The position numbers and the translations under genes are program-made. Source: Trochalopteron elliotii (taxonomy: Eukaryota > Chordata > Aves > Passeriformes > Leiothrichidae). Taken from it: DNA of 64,000 bases. The notes below the pieces were generated by a model. That model saw only the letters and a list, made by a program, of their open reading frames with translations. It was not told the DNA's origin and made no database searches. Within the stretch, counting starts at the first letter, position 1, and the number at the start of each line of letters is the position of its first letter. This document shows, one piece after another, positions 13,801 through 28,800 of this stretch. The stretch is from the NCBI GenBank assembly GCA_024734555.1, contig JANPWX010000076.1, forward strand, positions 2,744,051 to 2,808,050. The letters are read 5' to 3'.

Positions 13801-16800
13801 TACCGGAACAGCTGATGTTATGGGGTCAAAACATTTTCCTTTTTTTTGTTCAGTTCTGTAGAAATAGTTGCTCCAATTAGGTAAAATGAAATGGATCTAT
13901 CTTTCATGATGGATTATTCATTTTTCTTTAGCATCAGAGGACATTCAAAGAATCTTTCAAAAAAATTTTGCTATCCCTCATCACCATAGCAACCAAATTA
14001 CAGTACATTGCAAATTCCAGATGTTAGGGCTTAGATGCTAATAAGAAAAGCTAAGGAGGCCGTTCCTCAAAAAAAGGCCATTAATTGGTGTTAGTGCATA
14101 TATAAGAGAACATGTGCAACATGGAGTGAAGGGGATTGGTCAATTCTTTCTTATTATTCAATTACTATCTAGCTGTCCTGTTCTACTTCAGTGCAATATT
14201 GTACCCCAGCAGTACTCATAGATGAGGTTATTTATCAAGGCTAACCATATTTTTTCTCCATTAGTCACATTTGACAAGAATGGGTGCTCCTGTCCCATCC
14301 ACATTAATAATCAGAAGGAGGAAAATGAGCAAAAAAGTGACCCCATTTTCTCTACCCAAAGGAAAGCCAGAAAGTCTCTCTATCTGAATGGAATAATGAG
14401 TTTTTCCTGCTATTGTTTCTACCCCTGAATCCATTCACTCTTCCCCTTTTTTTTGTGCCACCATTACCAAGCATTTCTTAGCCTTTTGTTAAAAAATGAC
14501 TCTCAATGGGATTATTAGAATAAGGAAAGACTAAATGAACAAAATAGGACAGAGCAATGAAGGCTAGTGGGGCAAACCAGATGAAAGATACTTCTTGTAT
14601 AGTTATGCCCATCTGTAGCAAAACTAGGAAAACAATATTGTTCCGCCAAAAAAAAATTTCATAGCGCAACACTCTTCTACGAGAAGACTAAAATAGTTAG
14701 AAGAGGAATAAAGAAGAGCCAGAGAGCAGATAAGGAAATATTGTCAATCACACCATGATAAATATATCAAGGAAAAACTGCAAGTTTTAAGGATGGCAAA
14801 AAAAAAAAAAAAAGTATTTTATTTATTGCTCTTTTCTCCTTTCCATTTCCTTGCAAAGGGAGCAAGAAAACCTTTTTTGTTCATTTGGGAAGAAACAGTG
14901 CATTTAGTAGAAACTGGTAGCCAATTACCTATTTATGTGAAGGGGTATTAAATTTAAATGAAGGTATTCACTCATGGTCTAAAACAGAAGTCACATCTAC
15001 CAATGTCTTTTAGGAAGAATTCAGTCTCTAGCTGGAATTTTTCCTGATAATTGACAATAAATATTTCTTTGATATGCCTCTACTTTATAATTCCCTGTAT
15101 TCATCATCTTATGGGAACAGCAAGAGCAACATTCTTTCACCTGAACATCCATGCCTGATGAGTTTGACAAGTCAAGTCAATAAATGGAATTCTGGAGAAT
15201 TAGTGGTTTGAGATTTTTATTCTATTGTTCCCAAACCAATGTCACACACATTCTATTTGCTAAATAAGATTAAAAGGTAAATTGATTACAGCTCTTGGAT
15301 GGGGCATATATTAAACACTAAAGGGATAATTAATTCAGAGAGGAGTGTAAGAAAAACAAATGACTGAAGAGAGATGCAGAATGATATAATGTGAGAAAAA
15401 CACATTTTTACTGGAGATCTCTTTACCTGACTACCATGAAAGAATTGAGTCCCAGAGTTGCTGATGTCTTCACATCAATGTGTTTTGAAAAATACTTCTT
15501 TGCTACATACAAGAAGACTTAACTATATAGAAGAGGACATCTGCAATATAACAAGCTTTGGTCAGAAGACATGAATGACTGGTCCCCTAAAATTTGAATG
15601 TATTTATTTACTTTGACTCAAGATGTATACAAACCCTTTTAAAAGTTGTGCAAAAGGAATTATTTCTAAATTCCTTTTTTTTAAATGTACACATTTTGTC
15701 ATTATCAATGGCTCTTGTTGCAGTATGTTTAAATAAATACTTAAATTTATATCCACTTTAATATTTACTGACCTCTTGAATGTTGTGGTTAGAAGCAAGG
15801 TAAAGAGGGAATAGGACAAAACCAGATCTTTATAATCTGATATCAAATGCAAGCCACAGAAAGAGGACAACATTTAAGCAGTGAACGGTGCATTAGTCCC
15901 ATTAGTACTAACCAATGAATGATCAACTCTTAAAAGTTTATTCAAATTCTGAGGAAGATAAATGCAGAAACCATGTTCTAATGGGAGATGGTTGATTCTG
16001 GAAACTTTGGTGTAAAAAAAAAGAGTTATCATCTTGATTGAATATCCTGATTAAAAAGGAAATTCCAAGAAAGTAAAAGTATCATCAGTAGGATCAGTTC
16101 ACCTTTGTCTTTCAGTATAATGAATTCTTGTTTGCTTTACTTCAATAAAATTAAAATTGTGGAAGATTAAAAAGCAGGAACAAATGAGTAAAGATTATGT
16201 GATAGACCAATATGAAAGCTAATGAATTTTAGTTTGAGGAACTGAACCTCATTTCCAGCATCCTCTGCTGCTTTTACACATGAAAAGAATAAAATCTTTC
16301 ACCAAACCAAAGTTAATGACAGAAGAACCCCAGCTCTTCCTTGATCAATTTAACTGCATCACACCTGGTTTTCCTTTCAATGGTTTTGCTTCCATGTTAT
16401 AATGATAAGCCATTTAAAGGCATTCCTGGTGTCATTAATAAACATCACTCAATTAGTTAAGATATCATACAGTGACACTTACAGAAATATCTGAGGTTAC
16501 TGATTAAAATAAGTAGTTTCTATTTTAATTGCAGTATTTCTGGACTTACATTTATGCAAACATTTCTCTTCCCAAGCAGCAAAATATGTTAAGACTTGTA
16601 TTAGCATACTACACTTTAATATGATGTAAGTAGTCTCCTTTTGTTGTTCCTCTAATGAAAAGTCAGTATTTTCTAGAGCAGTTATGCATAAGGCAGAGTA
16701 GACTGGTTCAGGAAACAACATATGTTATAGTCAATTATTTGTACTTGTTTCAGAATAGAGCAATAATATTTCAGGGTTAGGATAAAAATTGAAGTATTTA

Positions 16801-19800
16801 GTGGGAGAGAGATTTATTAGGCAGAGAGATTTATTTTCAGCATAAATGAAGCAAGTGACTGCCACTTGATGCAGTCAAGAACCAAGATACACAATAGGCA
16901 GTAAACTGAATAAAGGCTGAGTAAGAAGACAAATATGAAAACTTGTTTAAACTACTGTTGATATTTTAATACGTTCAGTTTCTATCTAGAACTATAGAAA
17001 CCCGCAAAACATCCTTCTTACAAATGCCATTAATATGTATTATGCAACAGAACAACTAATTAGTAAACAACTCTTTTAATGTGATGACCATCAGATTTCA
17101 GTTTATTCAGTTGTGAAAAAATTTATAAAATTAAATTATCCTTTAACAATTTGTTAGAATTAGTTTAGTCCAGTCCACTTCTTATTTTCACCTTTATGAG
17201 CTTTGTCAGATGTCCTTCCTTTTAAAGGTAAAACTGAAAAGTGTTTTTAAAAGTTGTCTTTGTAGAATGATTTTTTTTCTGTTTAAACACATCGCTGAAT
17301 CACAAGTTCTTGTCTTATATATCTGGACCCTGAAATACATCAATATTTCTAATACTGTACTAAAATCATTAATCTTTTAAATTCTTTTAACTACCGTATT
17401 TGCACCTTCATATAAATTTCTAATCAAAACTGATGAATGATAGCTTGTTTTTCATGTATATGAAGTTTCAATAAGGTATGAATCAAAATGAAATCTACTT
17501 TAGGAACTGTAAATCTAGGTCTTTCATGGAGTAAAGATCTCTGTGAAAGATTATAAGGGCTATAATCCTAATTTCAGACCAAATACGCATCATCAAAGCT
17601 CACTAATGTGCTTTATGGAAAGTCTCCAATCAGCATACTTGAAAATAGACATTTTAGAAGTAAATGAATGAAAAGAACATTAGCTTCCAGCAAAGAGAAG
17701 CCTATTAGAGAAAGAATTAAAGTACTACTGGAAAAACTCATCAGGAGTCCTTATATACTTTTAGTTTACCTTTTGGCTAACCACAGTGTTCAAAAAATAG
17801 TATAAACTGACAGAACTGGTCTGATCCTGAGCTGATGCCACCCTGGCTGCTGCAAAAGCAGTCTGCATAAGCTGTCCTTGCTTCTGGAGGACTGTTATTC
17901 CCCGGGGTAAGAGGAGGCCATCACCCTAGGTGTAAGAGGTCATATACTATAGCTCACCTAAAATCAATACCCAGTCCCTCAGTCTGTTGCAGAAAGGGGT
18001 GTTCAAAATGCTGGTAGGGGTATCACAATAACAGCTATAATGTTCAGATGGACAGTTGTGACTTTTGTCAAGAACACCAGTGCTGCCCAATCACTAAATG
18101 CGTAGATTTAAAATGGTCTCTCTTTTTGCAGCCAGATGACAGTGTTCACCACACAGAAGAATATCTGAGTGTATCCAATAGCAATGAATTCACTTCAACT
18201 TCATGGGTTTTACTACAGTAAATATGATATAATTTCTTTTCAAACATTTTTTTGGAAAGGGGGTTTCATAAAAGTAGTGCTTAAACAGGGTTTTTTCTGA
18301 GGCAAGTTTCTTCAGACAGTATTAATTCTATTCCTCAACTGCTCATCAAGTGATAAGATCTTGTCTATACTCCAATTTAAAGCATGTTCCTGATGGCTCA
18401 CATACTTTTGTGAGATGCTCAACACTTTCAAATTCTGAGGAATTGTACCTCTTAGACTTGAGGTCTCACCTGGGACTTGCATTGTGCATGAGGTTTCTCA
18501 ACATGGTTTCTAAAGGCATGAATGTATGAATGGGAAACACACTCCTGATTCAAATCCTAAATGAAAACATATCAAGTCAATGTACTAAGCAGGACAGACA
18601 CTTCTTCATTAAAATGAGAAAAATTATGTGATTCCAAACTAAAATAGGTTGATAAATTAAAATTTTAGAAAGTAGAATACATATGTCAACCATATATTTT
18701 TTAAAAAGATATTTTTAAATCTGTGCTAACAGGTTTACTTTGCATAGTAATTTATTCTAAGTGCCTTCTTGACATACTTTTCTTTGGCAAAGTGGTACAG
18801 GTTATATTTGTTGCATTATTCTTAATTCAGCTATGTGAAATGACATGCCCCCCATTTTTTGGGCAGTCATAATGGTGTTTATTTATGATTTATCTCAATG
18901 GAACCTCACATGACCTAGTGTAAATCCGAAAAATCCTATTAAACATATTGGACAGATCCAGATATAAGGCATCAATAGATACATTGGGTAGATCTGTCTT
19001 TCCTTCTTTAGGAGTGGAAGTCAGCAGATGAAGAGTAGAATTTAGATATTTCAAGAGCAAAAGCTTTAGGCTAATACCTACTGAGATACAAATAAAGAAA
19101 TTGACCTGCAATTTAAAGTTCCATAAAAAGCTTTTAAAAATTGGTTGTAACATATCAGTACTATACACCTCAATATTTAGCAATCATGGTTATAATAAAT
19201 GTAAAACTTTAAGAATTCTAAAAATATTCAGAGATATTTGGTTATTATTGTTGTTGATGGTAATTGCTATTATCCCTCCTTTTGGCAGTAATATTTTCAA
19301 GACTTCCTCTGACACTAGGATAAATTAAAGATGAAAAAAATTATTTATTTATTGACAGTGGGGAGTTCAGTTAGTTATGTGAACCCAGGAAGAAGAATCA
19401 TATAAATTAGCCACCAGAAATTTGGAATTCTCTTATTTCTCTGCTAGTATACTTTTCAGAACAGATGACAGGTGGTTAACTTTCTCATCTCTCCTCAGTG
19501 TTGCCACAGCCAGCTGAGTGATAGTGAAAGATAAATATGGGCTGAAAAATCATGTGGTTTCATGAGAATACTCAAATGCTATCCTTCATAACAAATGATA
19601 TAATGTGTGGCTTGTTCTTTTCTCTTGTTTGCAGACAAAACTGTGTGAGAAGACAAAAAATGATTCTATAAACATGTGCCAAGCCACTTACAACTTTGTA
19701 CATCACCTCTAAATAAAAAATATACACCTATGGGCAAATGCAGCTTGCAGCAATAGCATATTATACACAGCTGCAAATATTGAACTTAAAAATATTGAAA

Positions 19801-22800
19801 AACTTTCACTACTTTCAGATTCTCAGATGGCAATATACAGTTGTTTAAACCCTTTAATTTCCTTGAACAGCTTGAACCATTGGAATCATAGGTTCCATTA
19901 CAAATTCGTATGAATTCTTATTCCCTTAACAAATTTTTTTTCAAAATCAATTTGATGGATGTGAACAACTGAAGCCTGTGATTCATTCGTCTCCACAGTT
20001 TTACAGCTAAGTACTGTTAAAAATTATATATCTTCTTTTCCTAGAAGTGTGGAAGCAGGTATACAATTGCTCAAGAAGAGAGAAATTGACATAGGGAATA
20101 GCCTTATCAAAAGATAATTGATTTTTCAAGTCTTTGACAAAGGAGTCTATTCAAGATATATACATTTACTTTTGTTTCGTCCTCAGAAATCACAGGTCTA
20201 AATGACAAGATACTTCTGTTACAGTGAAAGCGGATTTTGGCTGAGATGAATTCCTGCTAAATTGCTTAACAATATTCAGAAACATGACTGTAGGCTTGAG
20301 AAAACTACTAAAAACCTAGGAAATGGATCTTCGGGAGATACAACCACTTGAAATTCAATAACCAAGGTAGGGGTTGAACAGAAATGTAAATGATAGAAAT
20401 ATATTCTGGGAAGGCTTGCCCTTGGACAACTGCAGTGTCCAGGGATGTGTATTAAATAAGGGGAAGTCTGAGACAGCACAGGGAATGAGTATATTGAAGA
20501 GAAGCAGGACACATCAGGTGATATAGAAAGTGAGAGCAAAAGATGGCTTGAATCTGAAGATTAGAGAAGCACATCAGAGTAACACAGAAGCAGTAAGATG
20601 GGCTTAGTAGTTAACAATAGATCTGTTTTGATACGTTCTGTATCCTAGGAGGGAGAGAAAAAAAAGCTGAAGATAGCTGTTAAATAAAAACAGTTTATAA
20701 CCTGTATGTTTTTGGTGAGGAAAATAGGTTGTTGGTGTTTTATCTTGAGTATCTTGATGTTGCTGATTTTTTATCCTAGCCACAAAATGTTAAGCAAATT
20801 GATTGTCAAAATGTCTCAAGAGGGTTCAGTTGGGTTAACGTCCAAAATGCAGGCTGGTCAAATGGAGAAAATGTGTGATATGTTATCAAGTGACCACATC
20901 ACATCTTCTCATAATCCAGATTTATATTCTAGATTATGCATTAATTTATTGGAAATAATTATTCTTTAGAAGAAAAAAAAATCCCTAGGAGTACTTATGG
21001 AAGAAAATCAGAAAAAAAAAGTAATAATTAGATTTAACTAATTTTTGTACATCTGTTCATTCTATCGGAATTGTGACAAAAATGAAGAGGTCTGCTTATA
21101 CTTCAGCTTGTAACACTATTAGATTCTGAGAACTGACAGAGTGTTATAAAAGGTTGGTTTGCAAGAAAACCAACCTTTGAACATTTAAAATTTCTCATAA
21201 CTGTAACTTTTAGTCTCCAGTGACCTTGGGTGTATTTCCATTTGGGTATATTTCCATTTCCTGACATCCATCAGCATTATTTAATGGGACAAACTGGCTG
21301 TGTTCAAATCCCTGCATATTGGGCTGAGTACTGCAAGCACCTGCCAATTCTGGAAGCACTGTAGAGGTACTATGTACTCAGAGTTGGAATAAATGCCAAA
21401 GCACTAATGTTGAAAGAAGAGTAGAGTCTGAGAGTCTCTCATAAAAAGATTAGTCATTCTCAAAAGCTGGTGCTATTGACATGGGTTTGTGTCTCTAACA
21501 TTGGGATGTAATTTAAAGGAATGGAGGCCTGGTATGGTAAAAGAGACCTTGAAAATTGCAGACACAGCATGCAGTAAATGGCAGTATAAGTATGGAATAT
21601 TTGGAGGCAAGGCACACTCTAGGCCCTGGAGACCCCACAGCTGTAAACAACTCACCAGTGAACAGCCAAAGAAATGCAGACCTGGAGGTGGAGAAAACTG
21701 GTCTTAGGGTCAACAAAAGCGCAGTATCCAACATCCATAAACCCCACCATAGACTGTAAATTCAGATGTAATTTGGAACTACAGCCCAATGAAGAAAAAG
21801 AAAGAAAGGTATATAAGGATGTTAGCAAACATATAAATATGATCCTGAGTGGATCTTAGAGCAAGAAAGGTAAAACCATCAGCACAAATGTCATATTCCT
21901 CCTGGTGAAAGACTACAGGTTCTCACAGGAGCACCCAGCATAACACACCCTTGCTGCCAATGGCAGTAAAAGGAGCAGGGTAAGGGTGAGCACAGCATCT
22001 GCAGTAGGGTTGGAAATTAAGAAGTGTGCATATGTAAGAAGTTTACAAGTATTCTTATTGAAATATTTTCTGCACAGATAAATCTTAAGATTTCAATTAT
22101 ACTGTAATTGTTTGGCCTTATACTGACAGCATTTTCTCCAGAATCCTGCCTTTAAATATCAACACATAATGACACATAATGATGTGTAGCAAGATAATGG
22201 CAACAATATAACAAACCCAAATTTATGAAATACATTGAAAGTGAAAAAAAAGAAAAAATAATAATAATTAATTAATAATTAAATTGCTGAGTTAATAAGA
22301 AGACTCCAGTATTAACTGAAAATTCTACAGAAAACTGTTTTCTCTCACCATTTTGGAGATTTGTGCTAAGTAATATAAAAAAAGCAAGCTCATATGGCCT
22401 AACTCAGCAATTTAAAAACTACATGTTCACTCTTACCCCTGTTAGAACCAATGTTTTTAACTAGACAGCTTTAGAAGATGGTTCATTCCATCCAAAAAAC
22501 ATATCTAGGACTGATTTTTCATGGGATGCTTGCTTTTCTTCTAACTAAACATGGCAAACTAAACAAGTATTTCAGGTTAGATACCATACTCTAGACATCT
22601 GTTGTATCATAACATGCAGTCAGTCAATGAAGGATACCTCAAAGTTTGCTAAACTAATGGATTTGAGCTAATCAGATAATAAAGTTTTACAACACATTGA
22701 TCTTCAGAAGCATTCCCATTCTAGCAATCTCCAAAGGCCATATGATAAAAATAGATTTTTTTGAGTCTGTTGTTTTTACTGCCAAAGTGGTAAAACATAC

Positions 22801-25800
22801 TTTGAAGTGATTGACTGTTGTTTTGAGATATAGATTTTAAAGAATTAGGAATTTTAGAGAAGTTAAGATTTTAGTTAGAGATAAACTTTGTTGAAATCAA
22901 TTAAAGTTTGTTAAAAATTAAAAGTTTGTGGTTAGTTAAGGGAAACCATAATTGAGTTAACTTTCCCAGGCCTCAATAACTGATTGCTTGTCAACTTTAT
23001 GTTTTGCTTAGCTGGGTTTGCAATGAAGAACAGAGGACCTGATAGATTTAGGAACATAAGACAATTAGAGAAACTCCCCTATTCTGAAAGCCATTGAAAG
23101 TCATGCACCTGGGGAAATGGGAGTCCTACCAGAGCTCAGTTGTCACATTTGCATTGAAAAGGTAGAAAGTTCAAAGCGGGGAAGAGTCATTTACTTCCTC
23201 ATTTTAAGCCCCCCTCCCCTTGGAAAACACCACCGACCCATTTCACAGGGCAAACGATGCATGCTTAATTGTTTTTTTAGCTAATTACCATACGAAGCGG
23301 GGAATGGGATGTACCTGAGCTGTGAATATGCATTTGTGTTTTGGGTATTCAACATCTTTGTAAATAAAAGGACTCTGTGATTGTCTGTAAATTGCAGTGT
23401 CTATTTAGGAGCTATCCCGCATGCTGCCTGGCCCTGTAATAAACATACACTTTCTAACTTTAAACTGTTAGAGAGTTTTTGTCTGTCTCATTTGGATATT
23501 GGTATTAGATCAATATTCATATTTTTTAATAAATCAGTTTGGAAAAAAGTCCCGTATCTTGGAAGAAAAGCAACTTCAAATGAGGTATTCCTACCTATAT
23601 ATTAAGGGAGTTCATTCATACATATACTAACTAATAAATTTAAATGGGCAATGATTATGCAACCGTAGATTGCTCTTAATGACACAGATTTGCCATGTAT
23701 TTTACTTTTGGGTTTATTTCTATCTAGAAAACAACAATGGCCTATAATATTGTTATTCACGCTAGGTTTAACACAATTTCACCACAGTTGTCATGGACTG
23801 TAAGGACAGGGGCACTAGGAAGTCTTTAGTCTGACCTTGCTTGAAGCAAGATGAACCAAGAAGTCAGGTCAGGTTAGTCAGGGCTTTATCTATCCTAGTC
23901 TTCTAAACTGCATAAGATGAAGACTGTAACATCTCTCTGAAATCTGTTCCAGTATGGGTTATCCCACTGTTTCCTTCCCAACTCCCTTGGACACTCCCAG
24001 GCTCCTTGCTGGTAGGGTGGTGTAAGAAGCTGAAAAGGCCTTGATGCTGTGCAACCATTGCTCAGCAGAAACAAAAAACCCTCTGTGTTACCAGCACTAT
24101 TTCCAGCACAAATCCAAAACCAGCCACTATGAAGAAAATGAGCACCCCAGCCAAAATAAGTACATCTTTTATGCAGAGATATGTGGTAATGGACCTTGCC
24201 ATAGGATAAGATTTCGAGCCAGGACTCTTTTCAGATATAAACATTTAAAATATAAAACAAGAAATAGCAAGAAATACAGAGGGCTTGAAATGAGTCATTT
24301 GTATGGCAATGGTAATGGTAATGGTAAATTCAGATGTGATGTGGAACTGCAAGCATAATATTAAGTTAATTTGGTTTTTATTTACATTATTTAATATGTT
24401 GTACTAAACCCTTTATTTTGAGATTTTAACATGTTCATCTTTCTATGCCAATCCTGAAGAGTAAGGAGATCTGTGCGATGAATTCTAATATCCTTTCTCC
24501 ATCAATGGTAATTAATCACTGTCTTGGAGAGAAAGATTAGTAGACTCTACAGTGGTGTTATTTGTCCCGTGACATTGTGTCTGAAAATATTTCCCAAAGC
24601 ACAAACTTCTGGTGACATGTCATTATGCAAGGAACTTCCCTTTAATTCTTAAAGGAAGTTTGTATCATAGGTGAAGAGAGTTCAAAGTGAAAAGGTTAAG
24701 TACTTGTTAGATCATTTTGTTACTCGATATAAAATGCCAATATGAGTTAGTATATGTTAAATTATTTTTAAACGTATGTGAGTGAGCACCATAAAGGAAT
24801 GCCGTCTGTCTTACTGTCTACTGCAATATGGATTAGAAGAAATCTGCTGGAGGAAAGGGGTAAAACCACTCCCAAGTACTACCAAGGTTGCAGGAATCCA
24901 GGCAAAACTTCAGGGCAACAGGGCAAGGAATGTGTGCATAAAGCAAAAGTTTTGTGAGAAACAAAGAAAACAAGGAGCTAAAGCACCATGGCAAAGGGCA
25001 GGACATTTTTCCTATAGTCCCACAAAATAAGTTGCAGAAATTGTTTCAAATCAGGGAACTAGATTAGCAAAAGAGCTGAAGAACTGATAGCAATATTGGA
25101 GGAAACAGACACAACAAAGGCTTTTAATTTTAATTTTTCTTTGTTATAATGTGTCTCTTTAAAAGTTCGTTGTTCTTATATTGCTTTATAAAACATGGTT
25201 TTGGCAATTCAAAGCTGTTCTATGTTAGAGTGAAAGTGCAGGCAGGTCTAATTCAAAGCTCTGGTATTTTGTGTCACTGTTGCTAACATTATTTTTCCCA
25301 CTTCATAATGAGAACAGATACTATATTCTAATATAGAATATTATTCAAATACACTCAGCATAATTTAGCTAGAACAAAGGGGTTTTGGCTGGTCTGCTAA
25401 CAAATTGTACTAAATACCCTATTCTTGACTTGAAGAGTCGCAAAAACCTTTTGAAAACAGCAGAATTAAATATTTAAGAATATAGAAAACAAAACCAAAA
25501 TTCTGGTAGCACTAGGAAGTGAGCGTTTCTTCCCAAGTACTTTGCTTATTGCTGCCTATCTGATTTTAAAATTACTTATATTTCAGAGTGGTAGTCGAGA
25601 TTAGATATTAGGATGAAATTCCTTACTGTGAGGAAGGTGAGGCACTGGTATGCGTTGCCCAGAGTAGTTGTGATGCTCCATCCCTGGAAATGTCCAAAGC
25701 TGGATTGGATGGGGCTTTGAGTAACCTTATCTAGTGAACTGTGTCCCTGCCCATGGCAGGGGGCCTGGAAATAGATGATCTTTAAAGTTCTCTAAACACA

Positions 25801-28800
25801 AACCATTCTATGATTCTATGACTCACACTTAAAAAAACCCAAATGCAATCTGAATTAGTGGATTCAGCCTTACTCAACACACAGTATTATCAGTCAGACC
25901 AGCTCTGTTCAATCTGCTATATTATTTTTCATTGCATGAATCTTTAGCAGTTAACTCTGAACTGCAAAAATTAGCTAAATGAATTTTTGAGCTATTTAAA
26001 TGCTGCATGATAGTATCACTTTGTCTCATGCCAAATAACTAGAGTAATATCTCCAAAGACACTGCTCTTGAAGATGGAACCAAAAAGTAAGAAAGTTTCT
26101 AAATACTCCTTATTGTCTCACTTGCAATTTAACAACTAATGTTATCTCTTTGCTGGTGTTTAGGCTGAGGATGAACTGGGATATCAAATGATAAAAGCAA
26201 TAGGGATATAAAACCAAGAACTAAAGGAAGTAACAAAATGGCATAGGGAACTCAGAGCTCAATATAGTATAGACTTCTGGATTACAACTCTGATGTTTAT
26301 GGAAGGCGTTTCTTTCTCCTGTGTCTCAAGTCTAGAGTTTATTTGTGTGTGTATTTTGTTGTTGTTGTTGTTGCTGTTTGTATGTTTTGGTTTATTTTTA
26401 TTTTCCATTATTATTTTTATTTTTATTTTAAATATATTTTTCTAACCACAGACCACTTCCATTTCCTGAACTGCCAGCTGAAGCCATAGCCCTCAGGCAC
26501 AAAGAGCTATTGTTTGCCTGGCAAAGACTGAAGGATGGAAGTGTGCACTTCTCCTCGGGCCATCTCCAGAGGTGAAGCTGTAGTAGGGGAGGTAGCAGTC
26601 ATGAAACCCAGCTCAGACCAAGGTGAGTATGAGACCCTGCACTGCTAGGGTCTGTACACAGACTGAAGCCTTCTACTGTTAATGGCAAAAATCACATATT
26701 CACTGCACTACACAAGCTTTACAGTCTCTGACAGGTGCAAGAAACTGCCAGCCAGCTAATCAGTAGTGTATTTACCCTCTAACTGGCAAGACAAAAAGGC
26801 AATCTCATGTATATACTGAAGAATTTATGGTATCCTCTTTAGAAAGCACTTCAGATTATGCATCAACCTATTGCCTTGCTATCCAAAATTGTATCTTCTT
26901 GATTTTATTCATTCTGCTATGGATGTTCTGTTGTCATTTTACGCAGAACGCTGATTTACAAGATAAAGACTCTTGTAAATTTTCATCCATCCTCAAAGCC
27001 CACATGATCCAATAAGCCAAAAAATCTGTGGGGTTTAATCTTTTTCCTTCATTCTGACATATTTTCAAAGTTTGTCTTCTGTTCTGTCTTCATATCCTTG
27101 CTTTTTACTCAATTAGAAATACATTGTTTATTTTTATTCTTATTTTTTTCTAGGATAGAGGGGTTTTTTTTTATAATTGTATGTATGAAGCTGTATTAAG
27201 GACTTGTGCTGAAAACAGTGTTGATAAGACATCAGCATTATAGCTATTACTAAGCAGTGCTCACAGTGTCAAGGGCTTTTCAGGCTGTGCAGAGAAATTG
27301 TGGCTGCCCCATTCCTGGAAGTGTTCAAGGCAAGGTTGGATGGGGCTTTGAGCAACCTGGTCAAGTGGGATTTGTCCCTGCCCATGGCAGGAGGGTTGGA
27401 ACTAAAGGATCTTTAAAGTCTCTTCCCACCTAAACCATTCTATGATTCTATGATTCTATAATTCACACAGTGTCCCACCAGTGAAGAGGCTGGATGTGCT
27501 TGAGAAGCTGGGAAGGGACACAGAGGGGACAGCTGACCCCAGCCCACCCAATGGATATCACAGACCATATGACACTTTACTCAGCAAGAAGAGCTATGGG
27601 GAAGAAGATACAAGTGGGGGTACATTTCGAGTTACTTCATTTGTTGTCCCAAGTAATTGTAACATATAAAGGAGCCCTGCTTTCCTCAAAACAGCAGAAC
27701 ATCTGTGTCCTGGTGGCCACTAGTGAATGGATTCCTTGTTTTGCTTTCCCTTCATGCCTGGCTTTTTTCTTTTCCTACTGAATTGTCTTTATCTCATCCC
27801 ATGAGATTTTTCACTTTTACCCTTCCAAATCTTTCCCTCCTTTCCCCTCAGATGTCCTGTTTCTGGGCTTGATTTCTTGGCTGAACAGTTGTTCAGTTAT
27901 CCTAGCTCCTAGCAAGTTCTTTCCAACACCACTGACTAATATCTATCTGATACTTACTCTTCTCCAACAGCCTTTTTCATAAGCTGCTGTACAGTGCCTT
28001 TTCCTCCTCTTTGCTACACTGCCATGTTAAGAATTCTACCCCATGTCTGCTTGGTCTTTGACTCTGGAAGAAACAGTCTTTTGTGTGTGTGTTTTTTAGG
28101 TTTTTTAAGGGCACATTAATTGAGATTGAATAATTATTTGTGTTACCTACATTTTTAAGTGCCCTAGTGGATGGGTGCCACTATTATATAGTACTCATTT
28201 TTTTTATTTTAAAGTGATGCTGCTGGTGTCAGTAACTCTGACTCCTTTATAGTCCACTCTCTTTTTAGCCTGGCCTGTGACTGCCCTGTTGCATCGTATC
28301 ATTAAAAATTTGAATATTTTTTATATATTCAATATTTATGCATTCAATACTTTGACTGCTACAGAAATTAAGCTACTGCTGATCCTGCATCTCTCTAAAC
28401 ATGAGATATATTTACAATTACCATTATTTCTATAAATAAACACATGGAAGATGTTTTTTAAAAGAATATTCTCTTTATCTCTCTAAATCTCTTATGCCCA
28501 GAAGAGAGGTGTGTGCGCATTTGTGTAGAGAGGCTGATTTTAGGAGATTCCCTTAAGCAAAGACGTAAAAGTGCTGTAGTTATTGATGAAGTCCCACAAC
28601 CAAATATATAAACAGAGAAATCTATTTTTGAATTTGCTGATATAAAATTATGGTTATGGGCTTATACTTATGTACACTGAATAAATTGTGGGGTTTTTTT
28701 ACTAGGTAGATAACAAACTGAAACATTTCTAATGTTAATACACCTGATAAGTTTTGGCTTTTGGGCTCTAGGTTCAAAGTTACAGTTGCTTTTTTGTGAT

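Larger units (their letters stand above)
12027..22814. other. Intron stretch with little recognisable content
   Basis: Apart from a short hairpin (12386-12419), an A16 run (14798-14813) and a perfect hairpin (21149-21178), I see nothing I can name. About 12200-13260 and 17820-18060 have higher GC than their surroundings and may be old repeats, but I cannot place them in a family. Confidence 0.6.
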
